Below are positions 1 through 11,318 of a stretch of DNA of 64,000 nt, one piece after another. The notes below the pieces were generated by a model. The model was not told the origin of the DNA, ran no database searches, and saw nothing but the letters and a program-made list of their open reading frames with translations. The translations under genes and the position numbers were made by a program. Origin of the DNA: Cyclina sinensis (taxonomy: Eukaryota > Mollusca > Bivalvia > Venerida > Veneridae); contig JAAONU010000009.1 in the NCBI GenBank assembly GCA_012932295.1, positions 6,374,203 to 6,438,202 on the forward strand. The letters are read 5' to 3'. The first letter of the stretch is position 1. Every line of letters starts with the position of its first letter.

Positions 1-1052
1 TTTGTACGTCTAGCAGATCGAGCGTAGTAGCTCCGTGTTTTTGAGTTCTCAAAAACACGAAGGCTACTTTACAGAAGAGACGGTGTTATATGGGCGAATT
101 TCTTCGTTTGAGAGCACCTACTTCTGCAGGTTGTCTCTTTGAAATGCCTTGGCCGATTTTTATGCGGTTTATAGCATTGGAAAGTCGACGCCACCAGCAA
201 TCATACAAACTATGTCGTAAGACTGTAAATTGTGCAGATCACGAGCAGTAGCTCCGTGTTTTTGAGTTCTAAAAAACACAGTGTGGAAATTTTCAGCGTA
301 TATATAACGTATAGGCCTTATACAAGCTTACGGGATTTTAGAGGAGGCGACCCATTGTTCATATATCGACTCGAAGGAGGTCAAAACAATTAAATAGGTG
401 CTTCGGTCAGTGTGTCGGCTTAAAGTCTGCACCTGGAAGTTATTTTTAGAAATTTTGTTTCTTTCCTTGCGTTTTCGTGTAAGCGCCATGCACCAAAAAG
501 CCAAGTGCAGCGCGCACTTTCCTCTGCAAACTTATTTTTGGAAATTCTCGTCAGAAATATGCAGAAATGTTAGTCATTTCTTATCAGTATCGAAGAGAGA
601 GCAAGGGGAAACAATCGTGTCTGATACACTCTGCAGATAAACTAATTCTGTCGCGGGGATGCAATGGTTCACTTGTAATTTCTCGTCTCGGAGAGCACTC
701 AATTCTGCTGACTCTCTGCCGGTAATGCCTCAAACGATTTTAAAGCAAAGGTGTCGTATAAAACTTGACCCTACAAGCAAACTTTTGAGACCATTTGCTC
801 GTTTGTACGTCTAGCAGATCGAGCGCAGTAGCTCCGTGTTTTTGAGTTCTCAAAAACACGAAGGCTACTTTACAGAAGAGACGGTGTTATATGGGCGAAT
901 TTCTTCGTTTGAGAGCACCTACTTCTGCAGGTTGTCTCTTTGAAATGCCTGGGCCGATTTTTATGCAGTTGATAGCATTGGAAAGTCGACGCTACCAGCA
1001 ATCATACGAGCTATATCGTAAGACTGTAAGTTGTGCAGATCACGCGCAGCAG

Positions 1053-1084
1053 CTCCGTGTTTTTGAGAACTCAAAAACACGGAG
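1053..1084. repeat. 32-bp inverted repeat (15-bp arms) in satellite copy 2
   Basis: The arms CTCCGTGTTTTTGAG and CTCAAAAACACGGAG are perfect complements around a 2-bp AA centre. The same structure with AA is at 3472-3503 in copy 5. In copies 3 and 4 the centre is TT instead, and copy 1 (256-279) is imperfect. A shorter version with 11-bp arms and TT centre lies near every unit start, for example 35-58. Confidence 0.85.
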
Positions 1085-3471
1085 TGAATATTTTCAGCGT
1101 ATATATAACGTATAGGCCTTATACAAGCTTACGGGAATTTAGAGGAGCCGACCCATTGTTCATATATCGACTCGAAACAGTTCAAAACGATTAAATAGGT
1201 GCTTCGGTCAGTGTGTGGGCTTAAAGTCTGCACCTGGAAGTTATTTTTAGAAATTTTGTTTCTTTCCTTGCGTTCTCGTATAAGCGCGCTGCACTAAAGA
1301 GCCAAGTGCAGCGCGCACTTTCCTCTGCAAACTTATTTTTGGAAATTCTCGTCAGAAATATGCAGAAATGTTAGTCATTCCTTATCAGTATCGAAGAGAG
1401 AGCAAGGGGAAACAATCGTGTCTGATACACTCTGCAGATCAACTAATTCTGTCGCGGGGATGCAATGGTTTATTAGTGATTTCTCGTCTCTGAGAGCACT
1501 CACTTCTGCTGACTCTCTGCCGGTAATGCCTCAACCGATTTTAAAGCAAAAGGTGTCGTATGAAACTTGACCCTACAAGCAAACTTTTGAGACCATTTGC
1601 ACGTTTGTACGTCTAGCAGATCGAGCGTAGTAGCTCCGTGTTTTTGAGTTCTCAAAAACACGAAGGCTACTTTACAGAAGAGACGGTGTTATATGGGCGA
1701 ATTTTTTCGTTTGAGAGCAACTGCTTCTGCAAGTTTTCTCTTTGTAATGCCTGGGCCGATTTTTATGCAGTTGATAGAATTGGAAAATTTACGCTACCAG
1801 CAATCATACGAGCTATATCGTAAGACTGTAAGTTGTGCAGATCACGCGCAGTAGCTCCGTGTTTTTGAGTTCTCAAAAGCACGGAGTGAATATTTTCAGC
1901 GTATATATAACGTTTAGGCCTTATACAAGCTTACGGGGGGGGGGGGGGGAATTTAGAGGAGGCAACCCATTGTTCATATATCGACTAAAAAAAGTTCAAA
2001 ACGATTAAATAGGTGCTTCGGTCAGTGTGTGGGCTTAAAGCCTGCACCTGGAAGTTATTTTTAGAAATTTTGATTCTTTCCTTGCGTTTTCTTATAAGCG
2101 CTGCACTAAAGAGCCAAGTGCAGCGCGCACTTTCCTCTGCAAACTGATTTTTGGAAATTCTCGTCAGAAATATGCAGAAATGTTAGTCATTCCTTATCAG
2201 TATCGAAGAGAGAGCAAGGGGAAACAATCGTGTCTGATACATTCTGCAGATTAATTGATTATGTCGCGGGGATGCAATGGTTTACTAGTGATTTCTTATC
2301 TCTGAGAGCACTCACGTCTGCTGACTCTCTGCCGGTAATGCCTAAACTGATTTTTAAGCAAAAGGTGTCGTATGAAACTTGACCCTACAAGCAAACTTTT
2401 GAGACCATTTGCACGTTTGTACGTCTAGCAGATCGAGCGTAGTAGCTCCGTGTTTTTGAGTTCTCAAAAACACGAAGGCTACTTTACAGAAGAGACGGTG
2501 TTATATGGGCGAATTTCTTCGTTTGAGAGCACCTACTTCTGCAGGTTGTCTCTTTGAAATGCCTGGGCCGATTTTTATGCAGTTGATAGCATTGGAAAGT
2601 CGATGCTACCAGAAATCATACGAGCTATATCATAAGACTGCAATTTGTGCAGATCACGCGAAGTAGCTACGTGTTTTTGAGTTCTCAAAAACACGGAGTG
2701 AATATTTTCAGCGTATGTATAACGCATAGGCCTTATAAAAGCTTACGGGGGGAATTTAGAGGAGGCGACCCATTGTTCATATATCGACTCGAAACAGTTC
2801 AAAACGATTAAATAGGTGCTTCGGTCAGTGTGTGGGCTTAATGTCTGCACCTGGAAATTATTTTTAGAAATTTTGTTTCTTTCCTTACGTTTTCGTATAA
2901 GCGTGTTGCACTTAAGATCCAAGTGCAGCGCGCACTTTCCTCTGCAAACTGATTTTTGGAAATTCTCGTCAGAAATATGCAGAAATGTTAGTCATTCCTT
3001 ATCAGTATCGAAGACAGAGCAAGGGGAAACAATCGTGTCTGGTACACTCTGCATATTAACTAATTCTGTCGCGGGGATGCAATGGTTTACTAGTGATTTC
3101 TCGTCTCTGAGAGCACTCACTTCTGCTGACTCTCTGCCGGTAATGCCTCAACCGATTTTAAAGCAAAAGGTGTCGTATGAAACTTGACCCTACAAGCAAA
3201 CTTTTGAGACCATTTGCACGTTTGTACGTCTAGCAGATCGAGCGTAGTAGCTCCGTGTTTTTGAGTTCTCAAAAACACGAAGGCTACTTTACAGAAGAGA
3301 CGGTGTTATATGGGCGAATTTCTTCGTTTGAGAGCACCTACTTCTGCAGGTTGTCTCTTTGAAATGCCTGGGCCGATTTTTATGCAGTTGATAGCATTGG
3401 AAAGTCGACGCTACCAGCAATCATACGAGCTATATCGTAAGACTGTAAGTTGTGCAGATCACGCGCAGCAG

Positions 3472-3503
3472 CTCCGTGTTTTTGAGAACTCAAAAACACG
3501 GAG
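3472..3503. repeat. 32-bp inverted repeat in satellite copy 5
   Basis: Identical to the inverted repeat at 1053-1084, including the AA centre and the flanking CAGCAG. It groups copies 2 and 5 against copies 1, 3 and 4, which have TT at the centre or CAGTAG/AAGTAG before it. Confidence 0.85.
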
Positions 3504-3736
3504 TGAATATTTTCAGCGTATATGTAACGTATAGGCCTTATACAAGCTTAAGGGGGGAATTTAGAGGAGGCGACCCATTGTTCATATATCGACTCGAAAC
3601 AGTTCAAAACGATGAAATAGGTGCTTTGGTCAGTGTGTGGGCTTAAAGTCTGCTCCTGGAAGTTATTTTTAGAAATTTTGTTTCTTTTCTTGCGTTTTCG
3701 TATAAGCGCGCTACACTAAAGATCCAAGTGCAGCGC

Positions 3737-6142
3737 AAAAACTGATAAAACTTCACAAAACATCATATACTTGGTATCTGAGTAATGTGCCCTTACAAAA
3801 AAAAATGCTGATTTTAAGCTGTTATTTGTATGTCATATTCGTATATCATGGTGAAATGCTGAAAATTCTTGTCGATCCGCCCTCAAGTGACCTATCCCAG
3901 ACTACTTGTCCTTTTGTCACTTTGGTAAATGTTCTAATTTTTGCAAGGTGTTATTGTGAGCAATTCAGCTTTGTAACTGCTATTGGTGCTTCTTTACGAT
4001 ACAAAAACTATATTTAACTAAAAAAATGCCAGCTTTCAGTTTTATGTGTGTGAAGTTAGCTATAAGTTGGGAACTGAGTATTGGATAGTCATTATCCAGC
4101 TAGGTTCGAACTCCAAGCCAGCTGGGAGTTGGGTATGCTCTGTTTAAACTGCCTCATTGTTCGCAGATGTTGTGAGACATAATTATTCTGAAAATAGTAA
4201 AATAGCGGTAGTAAAATTTAAACACTCGCTTTTCGTGTTTGCATGATCTAAAAATAACTAATTACTACATGAAAACGGCTTTATTTTGACAGTCCCTTTA
4301 TCCTACGGCTTTTACATCGATTCCGTTCTATATGTAGGCAAAGTTTGGAAGTATAAAACATGGGTTTTCTACATTATTATTGATGCGCTTTTCGCGATAG
4401 CAAACACATTTTCACGAACTCAGACAGTTTTCGACGAATGTTAGGGATTACTGTTTCATCTGACCAAAGAATAATTATGGCCTATGTGTAGGGCATAATT
4501 TTCCGCTATACCACGTTAAAATTGGTGAAGAAATAAAAAACTTACAGCAGTTTTCTCCTCCGAATCGAGGCAAAATAGCTTAAAATGACGTCACATACCA
4601 CGTGGTATGATAATTTTCTTTTAGACCTGTTGAGTTCTATCAATATTTTTGACATTATTGGATATGGTATGTCCTAAATCAGAGTTGTCAAAAACAAGAA
4701 ATACCTTAAAAATGATCGGCGTAGATACAGCACAAAATTAATGCCCCATAATTGTATAGTTTTCGGATATCGGCAAATCCTGAACAGGCATAGTAATCGA
4801 ATGTCCCATAACAGTTTTGGCTATAAACAAGAAATGTAGTTTAAAGTTAAAAGTTTCAATATCATTTCCAGTGAAACAAATTAGATATTTATTATATATG
4901 TTTCTATTCAATTTAGTATATTTTTTTCATAGTTAACACGTTTTGACATTCAATTTTCGGTTGTATTAATGTTATTATTATTGCATTATTTTAGACGCAA
5001 TAAAAATTATCAATTACGAATTCTGCCCTGAAATTTCATCACTCTAACATACAGTAAACTTCCTTCTTCGGCTGAAGATTTTGTTTCTATCAATTTCATT
5101 CGTTACAAAAGTAGGTCAAAATCGATTTTAATACAACTACGCCGAAAACATGTGTTTGATACTGTTAGAAATTAACAGGACAAGCGCAGCAGAATTTGAA
5201 TTAGACATTTATTCTACAAATATATATAACCTGACAAAGTTTAGATAAGAAATAAAATTTGATAGTTTAGAAAAACTGTTTACATTTTCAAACAGTTGAT
5301 TTATATTTCCTTCAGGTCAGCATGATTTACACAGTGCGTTTGAAATAATCATGTTTTTAAACATATAATCAAAAATATATATTGCAAAAGTTAACACGAG
5401 TGTTTCACACGCATATTTCCACAGAAAGAAAAGTTAAGTTATCTCGCATCAAAAAATGACTAAAACTCCCTCCTACAAGGTAAGTTGTAATCTTCAGCCA
5501 GTCATAGTACTAGCGGTTCAAAGAATACAGATTTTAGCAATTAAAACATGAGGCCTCAAACAGTTGAAAAAAGCAATAACACATTTTAGTGTTGTAGTGT
5601 CTGTATATTTAATATTAAGTTATCAGCTGAAATACTCAACATGATGAAGGTCATGCGTCAGAAATAAGCTTGGGGCTAGAGTTCTCTCTTGATTCCCATT
5701 TGGCACAAATTCCTGTTGAATTTTGAGCATTCAGCATGCAAAGGCAAACAGTGTATCACTTGTGAGAAGTGCTGCTTTTTGGCTCGTCAGCATTATCAAT
5801 TGTCCTCTTTTTGTGCTGCAAGATTTAACGTTTCATTAACTTTTCTCGATGAAATTTTATTTTAACCTAGGAGTAATTCTATAATCAAAAAGCCCTTCAT
5901 CTGAAACCTCAACTTGTTTATTTCTCTCCCTCTCCTTTTCATGTCAACATTTTACCTGTCAGAATCTTAGTAACAGAAAAAGGAGAGAAATTAAAAAGCG
6001 AGGCAACTGCCATATGGATGAGAATGTGGCAATTTTTCCTACCCCTAGATTATTGATTTTGTATTGATCAATAAGCATCGTGTCCATTACGTTTTTACGC
6101 GGCTCCTCAAGCGTGATACAAACACATTATCTTTAAGTTAAT
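3737..6142. other. AT-rich intergenic DNA, no gene seen
   Basis: No convincing coding frame, RNA gene or tandem array. The open frame around 3787-4017 has no recognisable features. A tRNA-box-B-like string near 4103 lacks a matching box A. Confidence 0.5.
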
Positions 6143-6295
6143 AACAGAACAGAACAGATACTTTATTTTTGACTTGTACAATCATACATCGTCATACATA
6201 AATAAACAATTTTACAATACATACTAACATAAATCACAAGATCGGATCTAAACATGTCTCTTTCATATCAATATAGAGGATGAATTATTAATATA

Positions 6296-8350
6296 TTAAG
6301 TTGTATCTACTATATCTACATTATTTCTATGAGACATCGCATCTCGTACATACAAGGATAAATTTAAAAGTATACTTCTATTATTTGATTTTAACATATC
6401 AGTGAATTTAAGCATACTAGGTCTTATATAATAGTATCTTTTTATATATTTTTTTCTTATATCAATATAACAAGGACAAATTAAAATGAAATGGTATTCA
6501 TCTTCGACGTCATGTAGATTACAATATAAACAATATCTTTCATTTCTAACAATTCTATTTCTATGAAACCTACCAGTTTGCACATGTAATGAATGCGAAG
6601 ATATTCTTATTCTTGTAAGATACTTCCTTAAAGTACTTGGTATTATATCAAGATAATTTTCATATACAAAAGAATCTTTAACATGATTATACAGATACAA
6701 AACCGGACTGCTCTCTTTACCAGAAAGCCAACTTTGTAAAAAACAATCAATTAACCTTTGCTTAAATATTGGTAAAAATATTTTACTATTTACGGAATCT
6801 GGAAAATCCCAAATATCACTAAAACCATGATTACATAATAACAATTTAAGATTTGATAACCAGTTTTTCTTACCATTATTACAGTCTTCAAGAGCAATGC
6901 TATATACATTTTTAAGAATGATATTATCTGTCTCAAGCATTTTAAACCAGAATCTTAAAATCTTAACATATCTTGAAATATATAAAGGATAACGTGCTAG
7001 TTCACCATACACAGCAACATTAGATGAATTAACTTTTACATTTAATATTTTTTTACAAAATTTCAGATGAAGTCTTTCAATTTCCTTTGATTTAGTAAAA
7101 CCCCAGATTTCAGCAGCGTAATTTAAAATTGAACCAACAAACGCGTCAAAAAGCTGACATAACACTTTAGGTTTTAACTGATATCTATTACAATTAATCA
7201 ATAGTACATTTAGAGCTTTATGAGCTTTACCAATCAAATGTTCTTGATTTAAACTAAAACTACCAGTATAAGTAAATATTGTTCCTAAGTAATTGAAGCT
7301 ATCGACAATATCTAAATGTTTCCCTTCGTAATAAAATAATTCATTGTTTTTTAAACCTCCACGTCTTCTGAAAACAACAACTTTGGTTTTATCAATATTT
7401 ACTTCTAAGCTCCATTTTTTACAATAATCATTCAATAACGTCAAACTTCTATTTATATCATCTGGTGTATTTCCTAAAATTACCATATCATCAGCGAACA
7501 GTAACAAAATCAAAACAATATCGTTTATAGTCAAACCACTATTTATATCCCTTTGTAAAAATAATTCGAAGTCATTTAAAAAGAGGGAAAATAAAATCGG
7601 TGACATTACCTCCCCTTGACGTAGACCTACAGCATAATTAAAGAATTCTGAATAACTATTACATAACCTTACACACGATTTTACTTTACTATACATGTCT
7701 TTTACTAGGCGTAACAATTTACCTCTAATCCCACAATTACTTAATTTTAACCAAAGCGCGTTTCTATATATACAATCGAAAGCCTTCTTAAAGTCTACAA
7801 AAACACAATACAAACGTTTATTATTATTTATATAATTTTGAACAACTGTCATAAGAATAAATAAAGCATCAATGGTTGATTTTCCTTTTCTAAATCCAAA
7901 TTGTGCATCTGACAAAACATGGTTTTCTTCACAATATTGTATTAATCTTTTATTTAAAATAGATGTGAATAATTTCGATAGACAACTAACTAACGTAATT
8001 CCTCTATAATTATTAACATCATTTTTGTCACCTTTTTTATACAACGGAATTATCGCACCTTCAGACCATGTATCTGGAAAATATCCGCTATCAAGTACAT
8101 AATTAAAAATATCACAAATATGCGAGGATAAAATATCAATACATTCAATAAAATATTCATTTAACAGGCAATCAAAACCAGGTGATTTATTTGTTTTTAA
8201 AGTTTTGATTGCTTCCAAAATTTCATTTACAGTAATACGTTTATCTAAAATATCACCCGATCCATTTAAATTTTCAAAATCATTGTTGCGTGAAAAATCT
8301 TCGGACTCCGTGTTACTTGATTGGAATATATCATTACCTAATTCTGAAAA
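6296..8350 (-). pseudogene. LINE 1 ORF2, reverse transcriptase and zinc-knuckle part
   Basis: Open from just after an in-frame TAA (8351-8353) that replaces a codon expected to be Tyr (element 2 has FKRYFSEL at this point). RT blocks in order: NYRGITL, AQFGFRKGKST, VFVDFKKAFD, GLRQGEVMSPILF, then the catalytic FADD (about 240 residues into the longest frame). A late CX2CX9HX4C motif (CLYC...H...C), typical of the zinc-binding segment behind LINE RTs, follows before the C-terminus. No RNase H domain is visible. Polymerase motifs are intact, so the inactivating lesions are the upstream frameshift and TAA. Confidence 0.92.
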
Positions 8351-8456
8351 TTACTTAAAAAATTCATCTAATGAAATGTCATGATTTACCTTATTATTAC
8401 ATTTAAATAATTTCCAAAAGTCTTTCGGCTTAGAAAATCGTAAGCTCTCAATTTTT

Positions 8457-9737
8457 TCAACTTTTTTTCAATTTAAACAAACGTCTCTTTTTCTTAACCA
8501 AATTCTTATATTTAGCTTTATAAAAACACAACTGCTCCCTATTTACAACACTATTATCTGCTTTAAAATTATTTAATGCGTTTATATACAACTTTTTAGC
8601 TTGTAAACAATCATTATCGAACCACTCCTTATCCTTAACAATACATTTATCAATAAATGTAGGCTGATTATGTATACTATAATTCTTACCAAATAGCGGA
8701 TTCGCAGTTTCTTGTATCACATTGTTAAAGCCTAATAAAAGAGAGTCTATCGCAGAACGATCAGTTAAATCTACATTATGACATAATTCGTTTAATACTG
8801 GTAATTTTCCAATAAGATTCGACCTGAAACTATCTCTAAGTTCGGGGGACCATACATATTTAACAAAATTGTCATTTTGTTCCCCATGTTTACACCTATA
8901 CGTTTCACTACAATTAATATTGAAAGAAATAGGGCAGTGATCACTCCATGCATTCAAATCGTGTACACTGAAATAACTTATCAGCGAAAAATTACATTCT
9001 TTTGTTAATAAATAGTCTATGGTTGATGACCCCTGGCTAGAAATAAACGTGCATTTACCGTAAAGATCACCTATTCTACCATTTACTACACGAAAACCCG
9101 TGGATTTACATAACTCTAACAGTCTATAACCGAGCGTATTACAATGTTTATCTGATGAGGCTCTACCAAGGGGTTCGTCGGGAACATATTCATCAAAATC
9201 AATGTCACTGTTCACACTGTCATGTAAAATAAAGTCATTTCTACAGCCAATTCTCGAATTACAATCTCCTATTAAATAAATTCTGCCTTTACTTTCAAAG
9301 CTATATATGTCATTTTGTATAATATCAAATAGGTCAACATTATGCACATCATACGCTGGCGAATCCTCACACCATATGAACACACAACATATGTAAAAAT
9401 CTTCTTGAAACTTGAAAAATGTTTTATCTAGCTTAATCCATATTATAGTATCATAATGGTTTTTAACAATATTAATACCACCTTGTAAATAATCTCTATA
9501 ATATAGCGCAACACCTCCGCTGCTACGCTTGGCTCTTCTGTGTTTGAATTTTCTGTAATAGTTATGCGAAATAAAGCCTGATATATCGATGTTGCTGTTT
9601 TTGTTGCACCAAGTTTCACATAAAAATATAATGTCATGTTCAATAATCAAATCAATAAAATCCTGGTTACTCCTTTTTATTTCCGTTAAACCGTTTACAT
9701 TCCATGCACAAATACTCAATTCACCCTCTCCGCATTC
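8457..9737 (-). pseudogene. LINE 1 ORF2, endonuclease part
   Basis: In the same frame as ORF1, starting right after its TAG. An exonuclease-endonuclease-phosphatase domain shows all catalytic landmarks: WNVNGL (Asn), FLCETW (Glu), GGVALYY, IYLIGDCNSR (Asp/Asn pair), STIDYLL and WSDHCP (Asp-His). It would nick target DNA to prime reverse transcription. I see no in-frame ATG anywhere in this segment, so an independent AUG start is not available. The frame ends at a TGA caused by an extra A in an A7 tract (8462-8468); one base fewer would carry it on toward the RT. Confidence 0.9.
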
Positions 9738-10403
9738 CTATTTCTGAGCCTTTCCATCGATGTACAAAGTATCATATGACAGCCATGCTTTATTACCTTT
9801 CTGCCTCGCTTCTTTCAATTTTGGCAGTAGTTCTCTCCTCTTGTCGATAACCTCTTTTGGAAATTGTTCGTTCACAAAACAATTGGTACCTTTTAGTGCT
9901 ACACCTGACTTCCTTACAAGTTCCCTCTCTTTAAATAAATTAAATTTGGCGACAATATTTCTAGGCTTGCCATTTCTACCATGATTTCCTATTCTGTGCA
10001 CTCTTTCAAATTTCATTTCTTTAACTAAATCATTTGCTATTTTCATTTTATCTGTCAGAAAGGTTCTTATCACTTGTTCACAGTCTTCATTGTTTCCCGT
10101 TGGGGCCTCATCAATGTTTGTAAATATCAGGTTATTCCTCATTGATTGAGATTGAATGTAAACAAGGTCATCGTTGAGTTTTTTGTTTCTGTCTTCAAGA
10201 TCGGCTATTTTGGATGTAACAATACCAACATTGAAATCTGTACTTTCAACTTTTTCTTCGACCATATTAAGCCTTGCATTTGTTTTGTCATTTTGATCCT
10301 TGATAACATTCCAAAGTTTAACTAAATCTTTGTCAAACTTTTCAATTTTTTTCTCCAAAGATTTCAAACATGTCAATTTTGATTCAACATTTCCCAGTCT
10401 CAA
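9738..10403 (-). pseudogene. LINE 1 ORF1, coiled coil and RNA-binding part
   Basis: No ATG in this frame; it continues the frame broken upstream. Roughly residues 1-85 show heptad-like Leu/Ile/Val spacing with Lys/Glu/Asn (coiled coil). Then comes a conserved block (SMRNNLIFTNI, later FERVHRIG and RNIVAKF) that also appears in elements 3 and 4 and resembles the RRM-like core of L1-type ORF1 proteins. The C-terminal third is basic (FPKEVIDKRRELLP). Expected role from the family: trimeric nucleic-acid chaperone packaging LINE RNA. It ends at TAG 9738-9740, and the next codons, still in frame, lead directly into ORF2. Confidence 0.85.
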
Positions 10404-10710
10404 GGCATTTCATGATATCAGCGTTAGATGGAGAACTGCACGCCATTGTTTCACTGTTCACCGTGCGCTCGGACTGGTTTGATAAGGCTGTTATATCTTG
10501 CGTTGAAATATCATCAAATAAAATGTTCAAATCAAGAGCAATACTATTTTCATCATTTTCATCACTATATAATACTGAATTTGCTTCTTTCAAAATGTTA
10601 CTCACGGTATTTATATCTTCTGGTGATTGTGTAAATCTACCTGATTTTCGCTCATCTTTCACTGAATTGTCACTATGTTTCCTTTTTTTATTCCTTTTAT
10701 TTCCACCCAT
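10384..10710 (-). pseudogene. LINE 1 ORF1, N-terminal part
   Basis: Begins at an ATG and encodes 108 residues with a basic, Lys/Arg/Asn-rich start followed by an acidic Ser/Thr-rich stretch, a usual composition for the disordered N-terminus of LINE ORF1 proteins. It runs into TGA at 10384-10386. The downstream ORF1 frame (+1) overlaps it over about 20 bases, so one extra base near the GGGAAA stretch (around 10390-10395) probably split one ORF1 into two frames. Programmed slippage is possible but I see no classical slippery heptamer in the right phase. Confidence 0.7.
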
Positions 10711-11318
10711 TTAGTCCAAAAAATATACCCAAACAACACTAAAACACACTGATCACACATTTACAAAAGTTTACTACATATTATATCTTTAACATCCAAA
10801 AATTGAACAAATTTTCATCTTTTTCAAGAACCGGGAAAAACACATGTTTACACCTTGATCACGTGACTTTACCAGAACAGAACAGAACAGAACAGAAAGT
10901 TTATTTTGACGTATACAAAGTACATAGTCAATTACATAATACATTCATTCATACATACATATATACAATCACAAAATCAATGGATAGTCTGCAAAGTTCT
11001 TGAAGGTGAACAGTTTAACCTATTTTGTTTCCTTCAGTATAGGATTTGACATAATCAGTTTAACATATATTACATAGTTTAATATTGGGTAACTAAATAT
11101 AACTAATCATCTATTAAATTAGAACTGTACGTTGACCAGAAACATCCATATAACACTATTAGGCTTATAATAAATAACATCTTATTTACAACCTCAAACT
11201 ATAAACATACATATATACAAACTAACTAACTAACACAGTCTGGTTGACCAAAGCAACCATATACACACTAACAGGCATAAAATAAATAGCACGTTCAATA
11301 TTTCAAGACAATTTTACA

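Larger units (their letters stand above)
1..3736. repeat. ~800-bp satellite, 4.6 tandem copies
   Basis: Units begin at 1, 802, 1604, 2416 and 3221 (periods 801, 802, 812, 805) and the fifth copy stops at 3736, where unrelated sequence starts. Copies are highly similar. Each unit carries two inverted repeats built on GTGTTTTTGAG / CTCAAAAACAC with a 2-bp centre. It also carries two related sub-blocks (around 911 and 1491 in copy 2) that share GAGAGCAC, CTTCTGC, AATGCCT and CCGATTTT in the same order, so the unit is itself partly duplicated. Open frames of about 74 codons in copies 2 and 5 exist only because a TAG found in the other copies reads CAG there; I regard the array as noncoding. I do not recognise the family. 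Confidence 0.93.
6143..10871 (-). mobile_element. LINE element 1 (non-LTR retrotransposon, near full length)
   Basis: Minus strand, about 4.7 kb. Order 5' to 3': a 5' leader containing the palindrome CACGTG (10860-10865), ORF1, an in-frame TAG, ORF2 with apurinic-type endonuclease, reverse transcriptase and C-terminal zinc knuckle, a short 3' UTR with AATAAA, and a (TTCTG)n-type tail at 6143-6157. The organisation (EEP endonuclease plus RT, no RNase H seen, microsatellite tail) fits the CR1/Jockey-like LINE group; the exact clade is not assigned. Its 5' end abuts the tail of element 2. It is broken by a frameshift in ORF1, and by a frameshift and a stop codon in ORF2. Confidence 0.92.

Noticed and set aside
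891..1115. 74-codon open frame in satellite copy 2 (and 3310-3534 in copy 5)
   Set aside because: Open only because TAG reads CAG in these two copies; other copies are interrupted, and there is no protein-like conservation.
3787..4017. 76-codon open frame after the satellite
   Set aside because: No domain, signal or splice support; composition is like chance in AT-rich DNA.
4100..4115. GGTTCGAACTCC string
   Set aside because: Isolated B-box-like match without a D-arm partner.
10384..10403. Programmed frameshift in LINE 1 ORF1
   Set aside because: No classical slippery heptamer in the zero frame and the shift is +1; a plain one-base insertion is simpler.
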